Shown here piece after piece: positions 45,751 through 57,941 of a DNA stretch of 64,000 nt; within the stretch, counting starts at the first letter, position 1, and the number at the start of each line of letters is the position of its first letter. The notes under the pieces are model-generated. The model searched no databases. It saw nothing but the letters and a program-made list of their open reading frames with translations, and was not told the DNA's origin. The stretch is taken from positions 14,941,352 through 15,005,351 of the forward strand of contig OY743171.1 of the NCBI GenBank assembly GCA_963555705.1, written 5' to 3'. A program made the translations under genes and the position numbers. This stretch comes from Ligustrum vulgare. Taxonomy: Eukaryota > Streptophyta > Magnoliopsida > Lamiales > Oleaceae.

Positions 45751-47339
45751 GTGATATTTGATAACACTAAAAACCAATGATTGTCAATATGATTGACCAA
45801 TTCTCTTAGCATTGAGAAGCGAATCAAGAAGCTGAAAATAATATACAAATGCATCATTATCAAAATCCTTGCAAAAGATCACTTGAACTAGAAGTTCGAA
45901 AGATAATTTATTTAGATGCATTTATTGATCAAAAGGACCAATAATGTCTCACACATCAACTTCAAATGCTCCATCTCAAATTTTGATATTTGATGGTATG
46001 CTTGAAGTGTAATGATATTCGATTCTAATCTCCAAATGAAAATGGAGCAATTAGCAAAGATGGTCTCATTAAGGAGGTATATAATTGTAAGAAAGTATAT
46101 ATTGACATTACTTATTGTAAGCTACAGAAGAGGTTAAAGTACTTGGAATATTAAATAAAAGAAAATATGTCGAAGAAAATTGACATAAAAATAGTTGGTC
46201 AAAGTATGCATTCAAACTAAATTGAACTTACTACAAAGCCTAAAGTCCAAACACTTAAAAGTGTAAAGCCAATAAAATACCTATAAATAGTTGCAAATAG
46301 AAAGCAAAACTGTATAGTCGTAATACGTGACTTGTTGCGCAACAAATGTTTCAAAGATCTAGTACTGTATCTGGTACTGTATATGAAACGATATGCAGTA
46401 GATTTGTCTGACAATGCATAATAAATGTCGATAAATATATGATTATTAGCAATGTAAATACTGAAAGATGATTGACTCTAATTACTAGCTTGCGCTCTTT
46501 GATGTACCAATGAGTGATTTCAAAATGTATGATCATCAACTTGGTACGATGGGAGAATTCTTTGAAGTGCCAATGAGTGAGCTTAAAATGGGTAATCAAT
46601 ATCTTGGTACTTTTGGATAGCAGTGAAATAATTAGAGAAAATATATTTGAAATATAGGAATCGTTACATATCTAAAGTATCACGACTAAATTTGTTGGTA
46701 GTAATATGAAAATTGCAATATGAAACATATACGATGCCTGAAGCATACGATATAATCCTTGAAGGGTATGAAACATATAATTCAAGTTTTAAGAAACTTG
46801 TTTATTAAAGTATATGGATACTTTGCAATCAGAATATCTAATATGCCTAGAATGAATTCAGGTTGTAATGGAATGTGATTGAAAATATAAAATTAGATTA
46901 CATGAAGAATGGTACAAATGACTCTATATGAGTAAGTGTTGCAATTGAGATGTACCATTATTGTGAATAATATTTTGAAAATTGTGAAAGTTGATTTTCA
47001 AGATGCAAATTCATGATTAATTATTCACATGAAGTGAATAAGTTAAGTGATCACAAAAATGATTAAGTCACTTCCAAATTTGAGAACTGCATTAAATGTA
47101 TTGATGAATATTGATTATAAAACATGGCTCGATGCAGCATGTTGAAATGATTGAAAATATGATATAGTTCTTCAAGTTCAAAATTGAATTTATATTCGAA
47201 GAACAGATAATATGAGATATGTGCCACTTATATATATTCAGTGAACATATTCGATATTGAACCGATTAATAGTTGAAATAATTATATGAAATATCAATAT
47301 CAATATAATTGTAATGTTACCATGATGAGGAGCTAATAT
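45751..47339 (+). pseudogene. Decayed copia RT region
   Basis: By position between integrase and RNase H this must hold RT. I cannot find a YVDD box or a readable RT motif. Near 46495-46610 a segment of about 60 bp with TGTACCAATGAGTGATTTCA / AGTGCCAATGAGTGAGCTTA occurs twice in tandem. Confidence 0.4.
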
Positions 47340-48180
47340 GTGCAACACTCTTTTTTGCTTAACTGATGTTTTGTCTCACAAGATTTTCCTAGCAAGGTTT
47401 TTAATTAGATAGCTGTTATGACGTATTGATGAAGAATGACCAATAATATCTATATGATATGAAGATCAATATTTTTATTTGTTATTTTCATCATTGATAA
47501 TTTAAATATGGTTGGATATTTTGAAGAGATTTCAAAGACACTTAGAAATTGATGAATGTGATATGCAAATCTCGAGTAAATAATGAGGCATATTTGTATA
47601 ATGACATTTCATGGAGAGTGTTTTTATGATTATTGTGATCATCGTAATGTATAAGTCATATATTCTCCTCATATATCGATTGATATACTCTCCTATACGA
47701 GACTTCTAAAGAAATCAATCAATATCGATTGAATTATGGGGAGTAGTTATATGGATGATTCAATACCGATTGAATCACTATGAGTAATTGTACTCTTTTT
47801 CCTTCGCTCAAGATTTATCCCACTGATTTTCCTGACAATGTTTTAATGAGAAAGCATCAAAATACTCCAAAATTTTTAACAAATTCACTCAAGTGACAAT
47901 GTAGTTGATTTATCCATAAAAGCACTGCCAACATCTACATTTAAGAAATGGGTTCACAAGATTGGAATCTATCGACTCGATGATTTACAGTGATCAACAC
48001 TAGGGGAAGTAGCTGCATTGTTTTTCCTTAGCCAAGGTTTTGTCCTATTGAGTTTTCTTGGCGAGGTTTTAAAGAAGCAGCATTTATCTTAGTATTCCAA
48101 GAATAACTGTACTATTTTTCCTTCGTTTTATATTTTGGATTTTTATCAAATAAGGTTTTAACGAGACAAATATTTTGTAA
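47340..48180 (+). repeat. Repeated 3' module of the copia element
   Basis: Variants of TTTTTCCTTCGCTAAGGTTT, TGTCCCACTG, TTTTCCTGGCAAGGTTTTAA and GAGGCA recur near 47348, 47788, 48016 and 48112. Such repeated modules are known near the 3' end of this kind of copia element. Their role is unknown; they may fold or act in packaging. Confidence 0.6.
47881..47990 (+). pseudogene. Copia RNase H C-terminus
   Basis: The frame reads NVVDLSIKALPTSTFKKWVH and KIGIYRLDDL, matching the ADLFTKSLPTSTFKKLVHKIGMRRL tail of copia RNase H. It ends about 210 bases before the 3' LTR, the normal place for the pol terminus. Confidence 0.85.
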
Positions 48181-48190
48181 TATGTTATTC

Positions 48191-48202
48191 AAGGGGGAGT
48201 AT
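48191..48202 (+). other. Polypurine tract
   Basis: AAGGGGGAGTAT lies directly before the 3' LTR start at 48203. Polypurine tracts prime plus-strand DNA synthesis. Confidence 0.85.
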
Positions 48203-48374
48203 TGTAAATATTATATTGTATTAGTGAATGAAAGTTGTACCCTTGTAACTCTAGGTATTATTACCTTGTGTATCCCTTATTACCCTATATATATATCGGG
48301 CTTTGATTCATATTAATAGACACAAGTTTATTCGCCTCTTTATTTCTTCTCTCTTTTCTCTCAAGTCTATAACA
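48203..48374 (+). repeat. 3' LTR of the + strand copia element
   Basis: Begins TGTAAATATTATATTG and ends GTCTATAACA. It is a little longer than the 5' LTR because of an extra CTCTTTTCTCTCAAG-like stretch. Confidence 0.9.
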
Positions 48375-48799
48375 TTTGAAAATTGGTTTAAAATGTGTAC
48401 TATTTAAACCCATTCATAATAATATTTCCGTACATAGACTAAAATACAAGATAAGATAAATCTGCAAGCCTAAGAAATTGAACCAGTGATATATAAGCAT
48501 AAGCAAAGATTGCATCTCTTTATTTTACCAATTGTGTTAAGCTCAAATTATCATCAACTATTCTACTTTCATTTTATATATACGTAAAATATTGTGTTTG
48601 ATTTTTCAATTTTGGGGGCCCTAAGCGGCAACTTTGCTTGCCTATACTCAAGGCTAGCCTGTGTACTAAGTTATTATGAGAAATTCTCCAAAAGTAATTT
48701 ATTTTTTTGAAATATGTAGTTGAAAACGAGTTTTTAATTAATTTTTAAATACTTAGGTCCGAATAAGAGTTGTTCAGTCGCTCATTAAAAAATAAAATA

Positions 48800-49735
48800 A
48801 TAGCTACTATCTATTATTTCTATAAAGTATGGATATGTGAGAAACTTTTGATTTCCTATTTTCTCCATATATATTACTTTTTATAGTCAATAATATCCTT
48901 TTGTACTTATTATTACTACCATCCATATTAATCAATTTTCATCAATTTACAAAATATAAAAACTGAACTTTACAATTAAGAGAGGAGAAAAAACTCTTAA
49001 TATTCCAATCGCCTATACGTTAATAAAAAAAATAAAATAAAATAAAATAAATGAAATTTTATAATTAAGAGAGAATAAAAGGAGCTTAAAAGATTCTCCA
49101 TGTTAAATTGTTATCCATAATCTCATTCAAATAATTATTTTCTTTATTAACCATTATTATTTATTCAACATAGATAAAAGTGTCTTGAAATTGTAATATT
49201 CGATATGTATTTTTCATTATTTCACTTTCTTTCATTTACGGTAACTGTGAAGTGTATGTTGAATTATATCTACATCTATCTACGTCTACAATATCTAAAA
49301 AGTATGGATAGGTAATAAACTTTTGATTTTCTATTTTGTTCTTAAATATTTTTCTTTATAGTCAATAATATTCTTTTGTACTTATTACTACCATCCATAT
49401 TAATCCATTTTCATCAATTTGCAGGAAATAAAAACTGAAGTTTGCAATTAAGAAATGAGGAAAAAATCTTAATATTCAATTCGCCTATACGTTAATACAC
49501 AAAAAATAAATAAAAAATAAACTGAAATTTTATAATTAAGCGAGAATAGAAAGAGCTCAAAAGATTCTCCATGTTAAATTGTTATCCATAATATTATTCA
49601 TATAATTATTTTGTTTACATCATTTATTAATCATTATTATTTAACATAGATAAAAGTGTCCTGGAATTATAATATCTATTTTTCATTATTTATTTTCTTT
49701 CATTTACCGTAACTTTGATGTGTATGTTGAGTTAT
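48800..49735. repeat. Diverged tandem duplication, 475-bp period
   Basis: Copy A is about 48800-49275 and copy B about 49276-49735. Shared blocks include AAAGTATGGATA, TATAGTCAATAATAT, TTTTGTACTTATTA, CTACCATCCATATTAAT, TCGCCTATACGTTAATA and AGATTCTCCATGTTAAATTG, in order. The copies differ by many substitutions and small indels. Non-coding; origin unknown. Confidence 0.9.
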
Positions 49736-50981
49736 AGATTAAAATTTCTTTTACTCATAAAGTATCATTTAAAGTGCCGAATATTTTCTCAAGGTAATTT
49801 TATTTTTTTTGGAAACTTCTCCCATAATACATTTCAATTATATTATATTCAAATGCTACGCCATTGATCAAAATTTTATTTACTTTGTTTGTATTGTTAC
49901 TTTTGGCATATACGTATGAGGGCTCATTTTGCAAGTATATTATCTTAATTTTCATTGAAATTTATATGTAACTTCATATTATTTTATTTTTGTTCAAGAA
50001 ACTTGCTTACTTAATTAAGTTATCAATTAATCATTTTTTTTTATATTTAATCAAAATGTCATCAACTGTGTTTTTTCATTACTAGGTGTATATAGATTTT
50101 AAAGTAGGTATTTAGATAAATCTTGGTCTGAGAATTTACTTCGAAAAAAGAAATAAATTATTTTTTAGAAGAAGTGTTCGGGGAAGGATAAGTTTGTGAA
50201 AAATAAACGAGGACACATACTTAAATAGTGGTATACTGTTGTAAGTAGATTTTATCAAGTCCTCTCACCCCTAGATAACTTCTGGCTACACATTTGCAAA
50301 AAAGATGATAATTGGAAATTTTTGGTTCCAATGAGCTCCGTAAGTGTTCTCAACAAGCTGTAAGCGAAATATAGTGACATTTTTAAAAGATATATGAGGG
50401 AATATTAAGATATGACAGTGATTTATAACTATTGATAGAATCACAATAACCAATTGATCAAAATTTCATCAATTGATTAGAATTTAATTTATTTTAACTT
50501 TGTATCATATTTTATTATTAACAAATACGTTAGCAAGAAAATATGTAAAATTTAAAATAAATTAAAGTTAAAAACTAATAATTGTGTTACAATAAAAGTA
50601 TTGAAAATATGTATGCTCTTTATTGTATAGGCATTGACTTATTTTCATTGAATATTGATATATTGGCAAATTTAATATAGTTTGGGAATTAAGATGTAAA
50701 TATTTTAAATTTACAATCTTGAATAGAAAAAATTGAAGTCTCACCCCCACGATATTTTCATCTTAATATAGTTTGAAATTTCAAAATATTGTTGGCTTTA
50801 GAAATGTTGAGGAAATTATATGAATTAAGCATTATCCTTTATGATAATATAGACTTTTTAATTAGTAATATCGTCAAATTCAAAATTTTGTGTATTAACA
50901 ATATACATTGTATATAGTCATGTACTATGTAATAAATTATAAAATAAAAATAAATAAGAAAACAATAATTACTAGGCAATA
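49736..50981. other. AT-rich DNA, nothing recognised
   Basis: No gene, repeat or element could be supported here. Confidence 0.35.
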
Positions 50982-53289
50982 TGTAATGACCCGAGTTCTA
51001 AATACCTGGACCGTCACTTCATCATCTCAAATTAACTTTGAAAATAATAATTGTGCTATTCACATAATTTTATAAACTTGACTCAAACGGTCAAAAGGTT
51101 CGAACATGAAATAAACTTGAACATAATTAAATAAGTTTGTAATTTCAACAGTTCGAGTATGGAGAATAACTTGACAAAAACAAATAAATTTGTTATTTGA
51201 AATAGAACATTTTAAAGACTTATTAATAGCCACCATTGTACTCCTCGCCGCTAACTTCATCTTCTATAAAATTGGTTTTGGAAAACGTGAGTATTTCAAA
51301 GAAATGCTCAGTAGACTCGTACACAATAATCACTTGACATTATAAATTAAAACATGTAATCATGATATTCAAATCTCAGGTGTCTAACGATCACCAGTAG
51401 TCTCATGAACAAGTAATAAATATACAAGTTCAAGTCTCATGCATTTAAGATAGTAAATTCTCATAGCATAGTCTCATGCTTGAAAAGCAAGTAATTCTCA
51501 TGAATACAATCATACATGCTAAACTTATAATCCAAATAATCATTGATGCGCACTTTTGAAAATGTAAATTTGTAAATAAGAGTCTACCTTATTTCTTGAG
51601 TATTGAGCAAATGGGATAAAACTTTCTAGAGATCTCGTACCTCGTCTAGTCCAATAAAAATAAATATATTATTAAAATCAAAATTTGGAATAATAAATTC
51701 TAGAATGCGCAATTTGTGTATAATAAGGTTTTTAAAAGGTTTTAGGGACTAAATTGTAAAATTTGGAAGAATCAGGGACTTGTTCATGTAAATAATGAAC
51801 TTTGGGACTGAATCATAGTTTTTCAAAAACTGTAGGGCTGAGATAGAACGTTTTTTAAATGTGAGGGACTGAAATAAATGATCTTGAAACTAAAGGGCTG
51901 ACTAAAAGATAATTTAAAACAAAAGGACTGAAATCAAACTTTTAAAAGAACTGGAGGAAAAAGGGCAATTTTGGAAAAATCAAACTTTAAAATATACAAA
52001 ATCTCATTTCTCTCTCTCTCTCTGTTAAACCAGAGACACGATCGGGAGTAGAGAAAGATGGGCAATCAGACCATCTCCAACCCGAGGCTGCCGGGCGGCT
52101 GGTGGTGTCACCGTCATCTCGCGATGGTTATGGGTCTGTAAAGGGGTGGCGAAAAAGGTGTTGTTCGGGCAGATTTTTGTTGAGAGAACCGAGATAAATT
52201 GAGGGTCGATTTTGATGATTTTTGATTGAGAATCCAGTCGAACGAATAGAGATTTGCGGTAAGTATTTTGGCTTCTTTTGTTTCTTGATTTTCTGGTCAT
52301 TTTGTGTGTTGGATGATGGGAGAAATCAAGGATGGCAATGGTGGTTCGAAGGTGGTGGTTCGGCTGTTTGGGTGATGGTGGTGATCTCTTTGAGTGTTCC
52401 TCAATTTTGTATTCCAAATTGTAGTGGATTCTAGAATGTTTGAAACTAGTTATGAGGGATTCGGGCCTCAGGTCGGTGACGGATTCTAGTTGGTGGTTGT
52501 GGGAAAATGTGGTGGCTCGATTATGGAGATGCAGTTGGGTTCTAAAATGAAGATTGAGGCCGGTGATGTGTTGGGTTTGCTATGATGATTGAGGCTCAAT
52601 GGAATGAAATCTATAAGGATTTCGTGGTGTATGTATGTGCAGTATGGATTTTGTGCTATGCAAGAATGACGATGGGAGGGGATGCATACCAAGAATTCTG
52701 CAAAGATTTGATGTGAATGATCTTTTGTTTGTGAACGCGAGTTGTGATGGGGAGGAAGGGAAGTATATGCTGCTGGTTGTTAACTAATTTTTGGTAAGTT
52801 TTGACAGCATATGATTTGGGGAAGATTAAAGGGATTTGGGCTGATTGAGGGGACTGAGTGGGAGGTTAAAGGGATCAGATTAGCTATGGCGTGTGAGGGG
52901 GGGGAGAAAGAAATTTGGAAATGATAATCAACCATGAATGGACAAAGCTTGAAATCTGGAAGAAGAAGATTTCTGAGAAGAAAGAAAGAAAAACGTGGAA
53001 AAATTTGTAGTCTAATATTTGGGCCTTAGGAGTTGGGCTGACTTGAAATTGTTTGGACTTAAAATAGTTGGAATTTGGACTTAAGATAATTAAAACTTGG
53101 ACAAAAAACTTAAATTGTGATCTTGGAAACACTTTGGATAAAATTTGAAATTTGACTAAGATAAATTTAATTTCACTTAAAATGGCTAAAAGAAAATGTG
53201 TTTAAAAATAAATGAGCAAAGTCGTAGGACATGTTTTTAAAATAAATATTATTCATTTAAATAAGTTACGAAAATTCTCGGTCACTACA
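50982..53289 (+). mobile_element. Solo LTR, 2308 bp, TSD CAATA
   Basis: Begins TGTAATGACCCGAG and ends CTCGGTCACTACA, with TG/CA termini, and is flanked by exact CAATA on both sides (50977-50981 and 53290-53294). No internal region is present, so it is a product of LTR-LTR recombination. The length and the TGTAATGACCCGAG-type start fit large gypsy LTRs. The gggactgaa repeats at 51780-51930, a (TC)n run near 52015 and a less AT-rich block after it resemble a U3 followed by transcribed leader in + orientation. The two ends are also inverted copies of each other for about 13 bases. Frames inside (for example 52025-52417) are not genes. Confidence 0.9.
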
Positions 53290-53387
53290 CAATAAAAATC
53301 CTCGAATCTAAAACTTTATTGCCAAAAGTATCTCATAAAATTTTTCCTAAAACACATTGCCATCTTTATTAACTCTAATTAAAATAT

Positions 53388-54859
53388 GGGTTAATAGCAC
53401 AAAACGTCCCTACATTTGACATGTATTGTGCAAAACATCCCAACGTTTTAATTTTTTACGCTGGACGTCCCAACCTTTACAATTTCTTGTTGGAGACGTC
53501 CTTTTCGTTATATTTAACCCTATTTCAACGTTAAATAGGGGGCATTTTTGTCCAATTCCATTTTTAATTCATTTCTTAAGGGTAATTGGAAAAAAACGTC
53601 CCTACGTTTGACACTCATTATGGAAAAAGCCCCTACGTTCATTTTTTTGGCGAATAACGTCCCTACCTTTAGATTTTCTTGCAGATTAGTCCCCAAAATT
53701 TACTTTTCTTTCAATTTAGTCATTCCGTATTTGATTTAAAGGTCATTGTCTTCAAATGTGTATAACTTTTTATCTACAACTCCGAATTGCACTCCGTTTT
53801 TTGCGTTGAACTCCAAATTCAACCATCTTTCTTATGATGTATCATGTGCTCATTTATTAAACATTTCGTTTTGATTTTTGTATTGTAGATACTTATTTTC
53901 TTGGGGCATCATTGATTAACGTAAATTGATTTCTGTAAATTTTATTGAAACAGTGAAATTTTAATTTTAGTGTGTATTCGACGGTCAGTGGAATTTATAA
54001 ATTGGATTTATTTGACTTTTTTTTATTTTTTTAAGGTAAAATGTTTGGTTAAAAATTGGTATGTTTAGCCCCTTGTTTGAGCCATATTATAGTCTCAAAT
54101 CAGTTTTTGAAAACTGGAGAAAGAAATTTTGTGTTGTTCAAAAAGTGATTTGAGACTATAATATGGCTCAAACAGGGGCTAAACATACCAATTTTTAACC
54201 AGACATTTTACCTTAAAAAATAAAAAAAGTCAAATAAATCCAATTTATAAATTTCGCTTGCCGTCGAACACACACTAAAATTAAAATTTCATTCTTTCAA
54301 TAAAATTTACAGAAATCAATTTACGTTAATCAATGATGCCCTAACAAAATAAGTATCTACAATACAGAAGTCAAAACGAAATGTTTAATAAATGAGCACA
54401 TGATACATCATAAGAAAGATGGTTGAAAATTTGGAGTTTAACGCAAAAAACGGAGTGCAATTCGGAGTTGTAGATCAAAAGTTATACACGTTTAAAGACA
54501 ATGACCTTTAAATCAAATACGGAATGACTAAATTGAAAGAAAAGTAAATTTTGGGGATTAATTTGCAAGAAAATCTAAAGGTAAGGACGTTATTCGCCAA
54601 AAAAATGAACGTAGGGACTTTTTCCACAATGAGTGTCAAATGTAGGGACGTTTTGTGTCAATTACCCTTAAGAAATGAATTAAAAATGGAATTGAACAAA
54701 AATGCCCCTCATTTAATGTTGAAATAGGGTTAAATATAACGAAAAGGACGTCTCCGACAAGAAAATGTAAAGGTTGGAACGTGCAGTGTCAAAAATCAAA
54801 ACGTTGAGATGTTTTGCACAATACATGTAAAAAATAGGGACATTTTGTGCTATTAACCC
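53388..54859. mobile_element. Mutator-like foldback element, TSD TTAAAATAT
   Basis: Left arm 53388-54102 and right arm 54146-54859 are inverted copies of about 715 bp, separated by a 43-bp loop. Ends are GGGTTAATAGCACAAAA and its complement. Exact 9-bp direct repeats TTAAAATAT flank it (53379-53387 and 54860-54868), the TSD length of Mutator-like elements. The arms differ by scattered substitutions. No transposase is encoded, so it depends on one in trans. The centre is itself a small MITE-like palindrome (tagccccttgtttgagcc ... ggctcaaacaggggcta). Confidence 0.95.
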
Positions 54860-55059
54860 TTAAAATATTATTATTCTTAGAATAAAATTGTTATAATAAT
54901 AATATACATTATTGTATATGCTAAGATAATTTTGATTGAATAAAACATATTTTCAATTGTAAAATATAAAAGATTTATAAATATATATATATTCAATTAT
55001 ATATCTTGACATACCTGCACGCACGTAGGACAAACTAGTCTTATTAAAAGTACTCCATC

Positions 55060-55371
55060 CAGGGGCGGATTTACTGTGGGGGCAGCGGGGTCAGCTGCCC
55101 CCACTGCCCGAAGGAAAATTTTAACATATAAAGGTTTTTTGTTGTATTTTTTTGTTTTTGCCCCCACAAAACTTGTATTGTGCGCATGTGACTGTTGTAA
55201 ATACTGAAAAAGGAGCCTCCATTTGCCATTTCTAGTGATTTATTAATGTGTATGGTCAAAGATGGTGGCTAGCTGGCCCACCAAAATTTCCAAAGTTTCA
55301 AATTTACTTGATTACTATTTTAATTATAGATTGTTTACTTGAAGTAGAAGTAATAATTATTTTTATAAATT

Positions 55372-55417
<46 letters not shown>

Positions 55418-55713
55418 GTAAGTACAATTAATAAATATCAATGCGAAGTTATTATTCGTATTATCGATTACAATAAGTTAAAATTTTACTACTTATACAT
55501 TATTAACACAAATACAAAATGCATATAAAAATAATAATATAAAATGTTATTTGTTCGTATTAGTCTATCTATTTAACTTGTCTATTTTAAAGTCAAAATA
55601 GTCGATTTCAGTTCTTTTGGTTCAAAAAAAAATTCGGGGGCAGAAGGGACGGGAGCCTCCCCTCCGCCCCAAAATTTTGCCCCCACTACAGAAAATTCCT
55701 AGCTCCGCCCCTG
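55060..55713. mobile_element. hAT-like non-autonomous element, TSD ACTCCATC
   Basis: Ends CAGGGGCGGATTTACTG and (complement of right end) CAGGGGCGGAGCTAGG share a 10-bp inverted repeat. Exact 8-bp duplications ACTCCATC flank it (55052-55059 and 55714-55721), the hAT signature. It is 654 bp long, has GC-rich ends with runs of C/G and an AT-rich interior, and encodes no transposase. Confidence 0.95.
55373..55417. repeat. (ATT)n microsatellite
   Basis: About fifteen ATT units inside the hAT-like element. Confidence 0.9.
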
Positions 55714-55721
55714 ACTCCATC

Positions 55722-56514
55722 ATTCATGATCAATCATGCAACCTCGACCAACGCTTTTGCAGAATTTCTAAGAACCACGACTTCACCGTTAATATAAAGC
55801 AAATAGAATTCTTGAAATTATTTTAAGTTGTGATCCCAGAACATCCACATTAACTTTCCAGCAAGTAGAATTTAAAGGCATGTTATACTCATGTTACGTA
55901 TATCGTCTTTCACCATCTACGTTGCAACATAATTGTACTGTTTCCCTATAACCTCATTTTCACGATTTACGATGCAATCATCTCTCTCACCACTACCTTC
56001 TCATTTGACTATCAAGATTTTTTAGCTTGTTAGATTGTCAATTTTTTATTTATAAATTTAGTGATAGATCAAACCCACATAACTAAAATTGTTGATTGTG
56101 TCGTCTAGTCTTGTCTCGACCGAACGAACCCGACTTGTAATTTTTAAAACAAAAGAAGCTGTCATTATTTTGCAATTTTATTTGATTGCATATGGTGTAT
56201 ATTTATAATACTTAATTAGGTCAACAATGTTATGGGGACTATGCTCCATTATAAACAAGCAAATTATTAGGATAGAGCTTTTCCTTGGAACTCATGAAAC
56301 AGTTCATATTCAAATCCAGATCCATACACGGCTAATTTTTAATTGTTTACAATCAAGTTCAATCGGAGCTGAAAGTATGATTTTTAATCCAAACCTGAAA
56401 CGGATTAATCTAAAAATTATTTTATTTTTGGTAATTTTTGCCTACCAAATCCCAATTTACTTGCCTATAATATTTTATGATAATTGAAAGATATTAATAC
56501 TGTGCATAAGACTA
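55722..56514. other. No supported gene
   Basis: Nothing recognisable. The 86-residue frame at 56227-56487 has no motif. Confidence 0.35.
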
Positions 56515-56906
56515 TGTTTGGCAGAGCTAGTTGATAACTTATAAGCTAGCTGAAAGCTGAAAAACTAATTGAGAGCTGATAGATGATATCGGATAACTGA
56601 TAAACTAGTTGATTGAAATAGAATTGTTTGGCAAAATTAGCTGAAAAGCTAGCTCAAAAATACAATATGACATAAAAGGAAAATATATTTTAATAGAAAA
56701 AAATAATAATAATAATAATAATAATAATAAAGAGGCTAAAAATGGGGGGAAAAAATGAAAAACTCATGTAGCTTATTTGAAAAACTTGTAAAGAAGCTTT
56801 TGAAGTAAGCTCTAGCTTATAAAATAAGCTCATCAGCCAAACACAACTTATTTTAGTAGAATAAGCTTATAAGTTCTCCAAGCTAACTTATTTAGCTTAC
56901 CAAACA
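56515..56906. mobile_element. MITE, TGTTTGGCA family (392 bp)
   Basis: Ends TGTTTGGCAGAGC and (complement) TGTTTGGTAAGC match those of 32343-32699. Internal words also match, including AGCTAGTTGAT, AATACAATATGACAT, AAGGAAAATATATTTTAA and AGCTCATCAGCCAAAC. It contains an (AAT)n run near 56705. An independent insertion of the same family. Confidence 0.75.
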
Positions 56907-57758
56907 TATTCTAAATGTTATAATCAAACAATCTCGCAATATCAAAATGACTTTTATTGAGTTGACCTATTGACTTTCTATTGTAGGAGACAATGGCGTA
57001 AAAGGTTTAGTCCATGGCTATCCCAGGCCTTGTAAGTTATTTTCATATAAACTAGTGCCTGCGAAGCACATGCAATGCGTGAAACGAGTACAGTTTAGCT
57101 TGCTTTGCTGTTTTTTTGTTGCGTTTAAGATTGTTACCCTGTAAGTAATGACAGATTGTAGAGACACAACACAGATTTCTAGTAGAATTCTACAAATTTC
57201 ATTATCAACAAAAGAAACTCCAACTCCATTTAGTAGATTACTGTACACCTGACATGTGATTTAAACTGGGACTTAATGGTTTGTTAGGTGCTACAAAGTT
57301 CACTTTGTTGTCCAACAGATAGAAAGTCCAAAATATTTACAGATTTTCATCCCACATGGTTTTCTCTAAACAAAAGATTATTATGTGCTTCTTGAAGACA
57401 ACACTGTGCTTTCCATTTGTCTACAAACTTCTGGATCTAAACAAATACATTAGGCATAGAATATCCTTTGGTCAAGAGCTATCGCATTTATCAACGAAAA
57501 TTTCGTTGCTGATTACCGTTAGTGAAAGTCTTTAACTTTACCAACGGATAATCCGTTACTAATTACCAATGGATACAACATGTTGCTAATTATCTGTTGG
57601 AAATGATGACTGTCTTTGTGCTATCTTACTATATTCAGTTGAATTTGTCACCATCGATATCTCTCTCAAATAAAATACATGTTCTCCTTCAATTTCAGTG
57701 TAAAAGAGATCCAGAATAGATGTTATAGCTCTCTTAAAACATAAATGGTTATTTCATT
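56907..57758. other. No gene; short palindromic words
   Basis: Around 57490-57600 there are self-complementary words such as CAACGAAAATTTCGTTG and AACGGATAATCCGTT. They resemble subterminal repeats of DNA transposons, but no terminus was found. Confidence 0.35.
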
Positions 57759-57933
57759 CAGGGACGGATTTAAGGGGTTACGAACTCGCCCGGTCGCTCG
57801 TGCTGGATCCGCAACAAAAAATAATTCTACTTTATAATTTTGACGTTAAATTTTTTTTCCCTTAACCTTGTAGTGGCCGCTCGTACTGGATGAATTTCGC
57901 TCGTGCTGGATCACTTTCCTGGATTCGTCACTG
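57759..57933. mobile_element. hAT-like MITE, TSD ATTTCATT
   Basis: Left end CAGGGACGGATTTAAGG and right end GGATTCGTCACTG are inverted partners. Exact 8-bp duplications ATTTCATT flank the element (57751-57758 and 57934-57941). It is 175 bp, and GCTCGTGCTGGATC or a variant occurs three times inside. Non-coding. Confidence 0.93.
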
Positions 57934-57941
57934 ATTTCATT

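Larger units (their letters stand above)
42309..48374 (+). mobile_element. Ty1/copia element with short LTRs, heavily decayed
   Basis: Short LTRs (42309-42469 and 48203-48374), a primer-binding site and a polypurine tract define a + strand element of about 6.1 kb. Integrase and RNase H remnants, integrase first, identify copia. No gag reading frame is visible between the primer site and integrase; that space holds the repeat array at 43225-44900. A 382-bp poly(A) retroposon sits at 44195-44576. The flanks ATGGA and TTTGA are not a convincing TSD. The LTRs differ by many substitutions and an indel, so the insertion is old. Confidence 0.85.
42241..48440. mobile_element. MITE split by the copia insertion
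   Basis: Left part (42241-42308) begins GCCTCTGTTCGGAA. Right part (48375-48440) ends TTCCGTACATAGAC, whose complement GTCTATGTACGGAA is a matching inverted end. Removing the copia element between them gives a MITE of about 134 bp, so the copia element appears nested in it. Confidence 0.5.

Noticed and set aside
52025..52417. 130-residue minus-strand frame with Pro/Ser/His-rich composition
   Set aside because: It lies wholly inside the solo LTR, has no domain, and follows a less AT-rich stretch where chance frames are longer.
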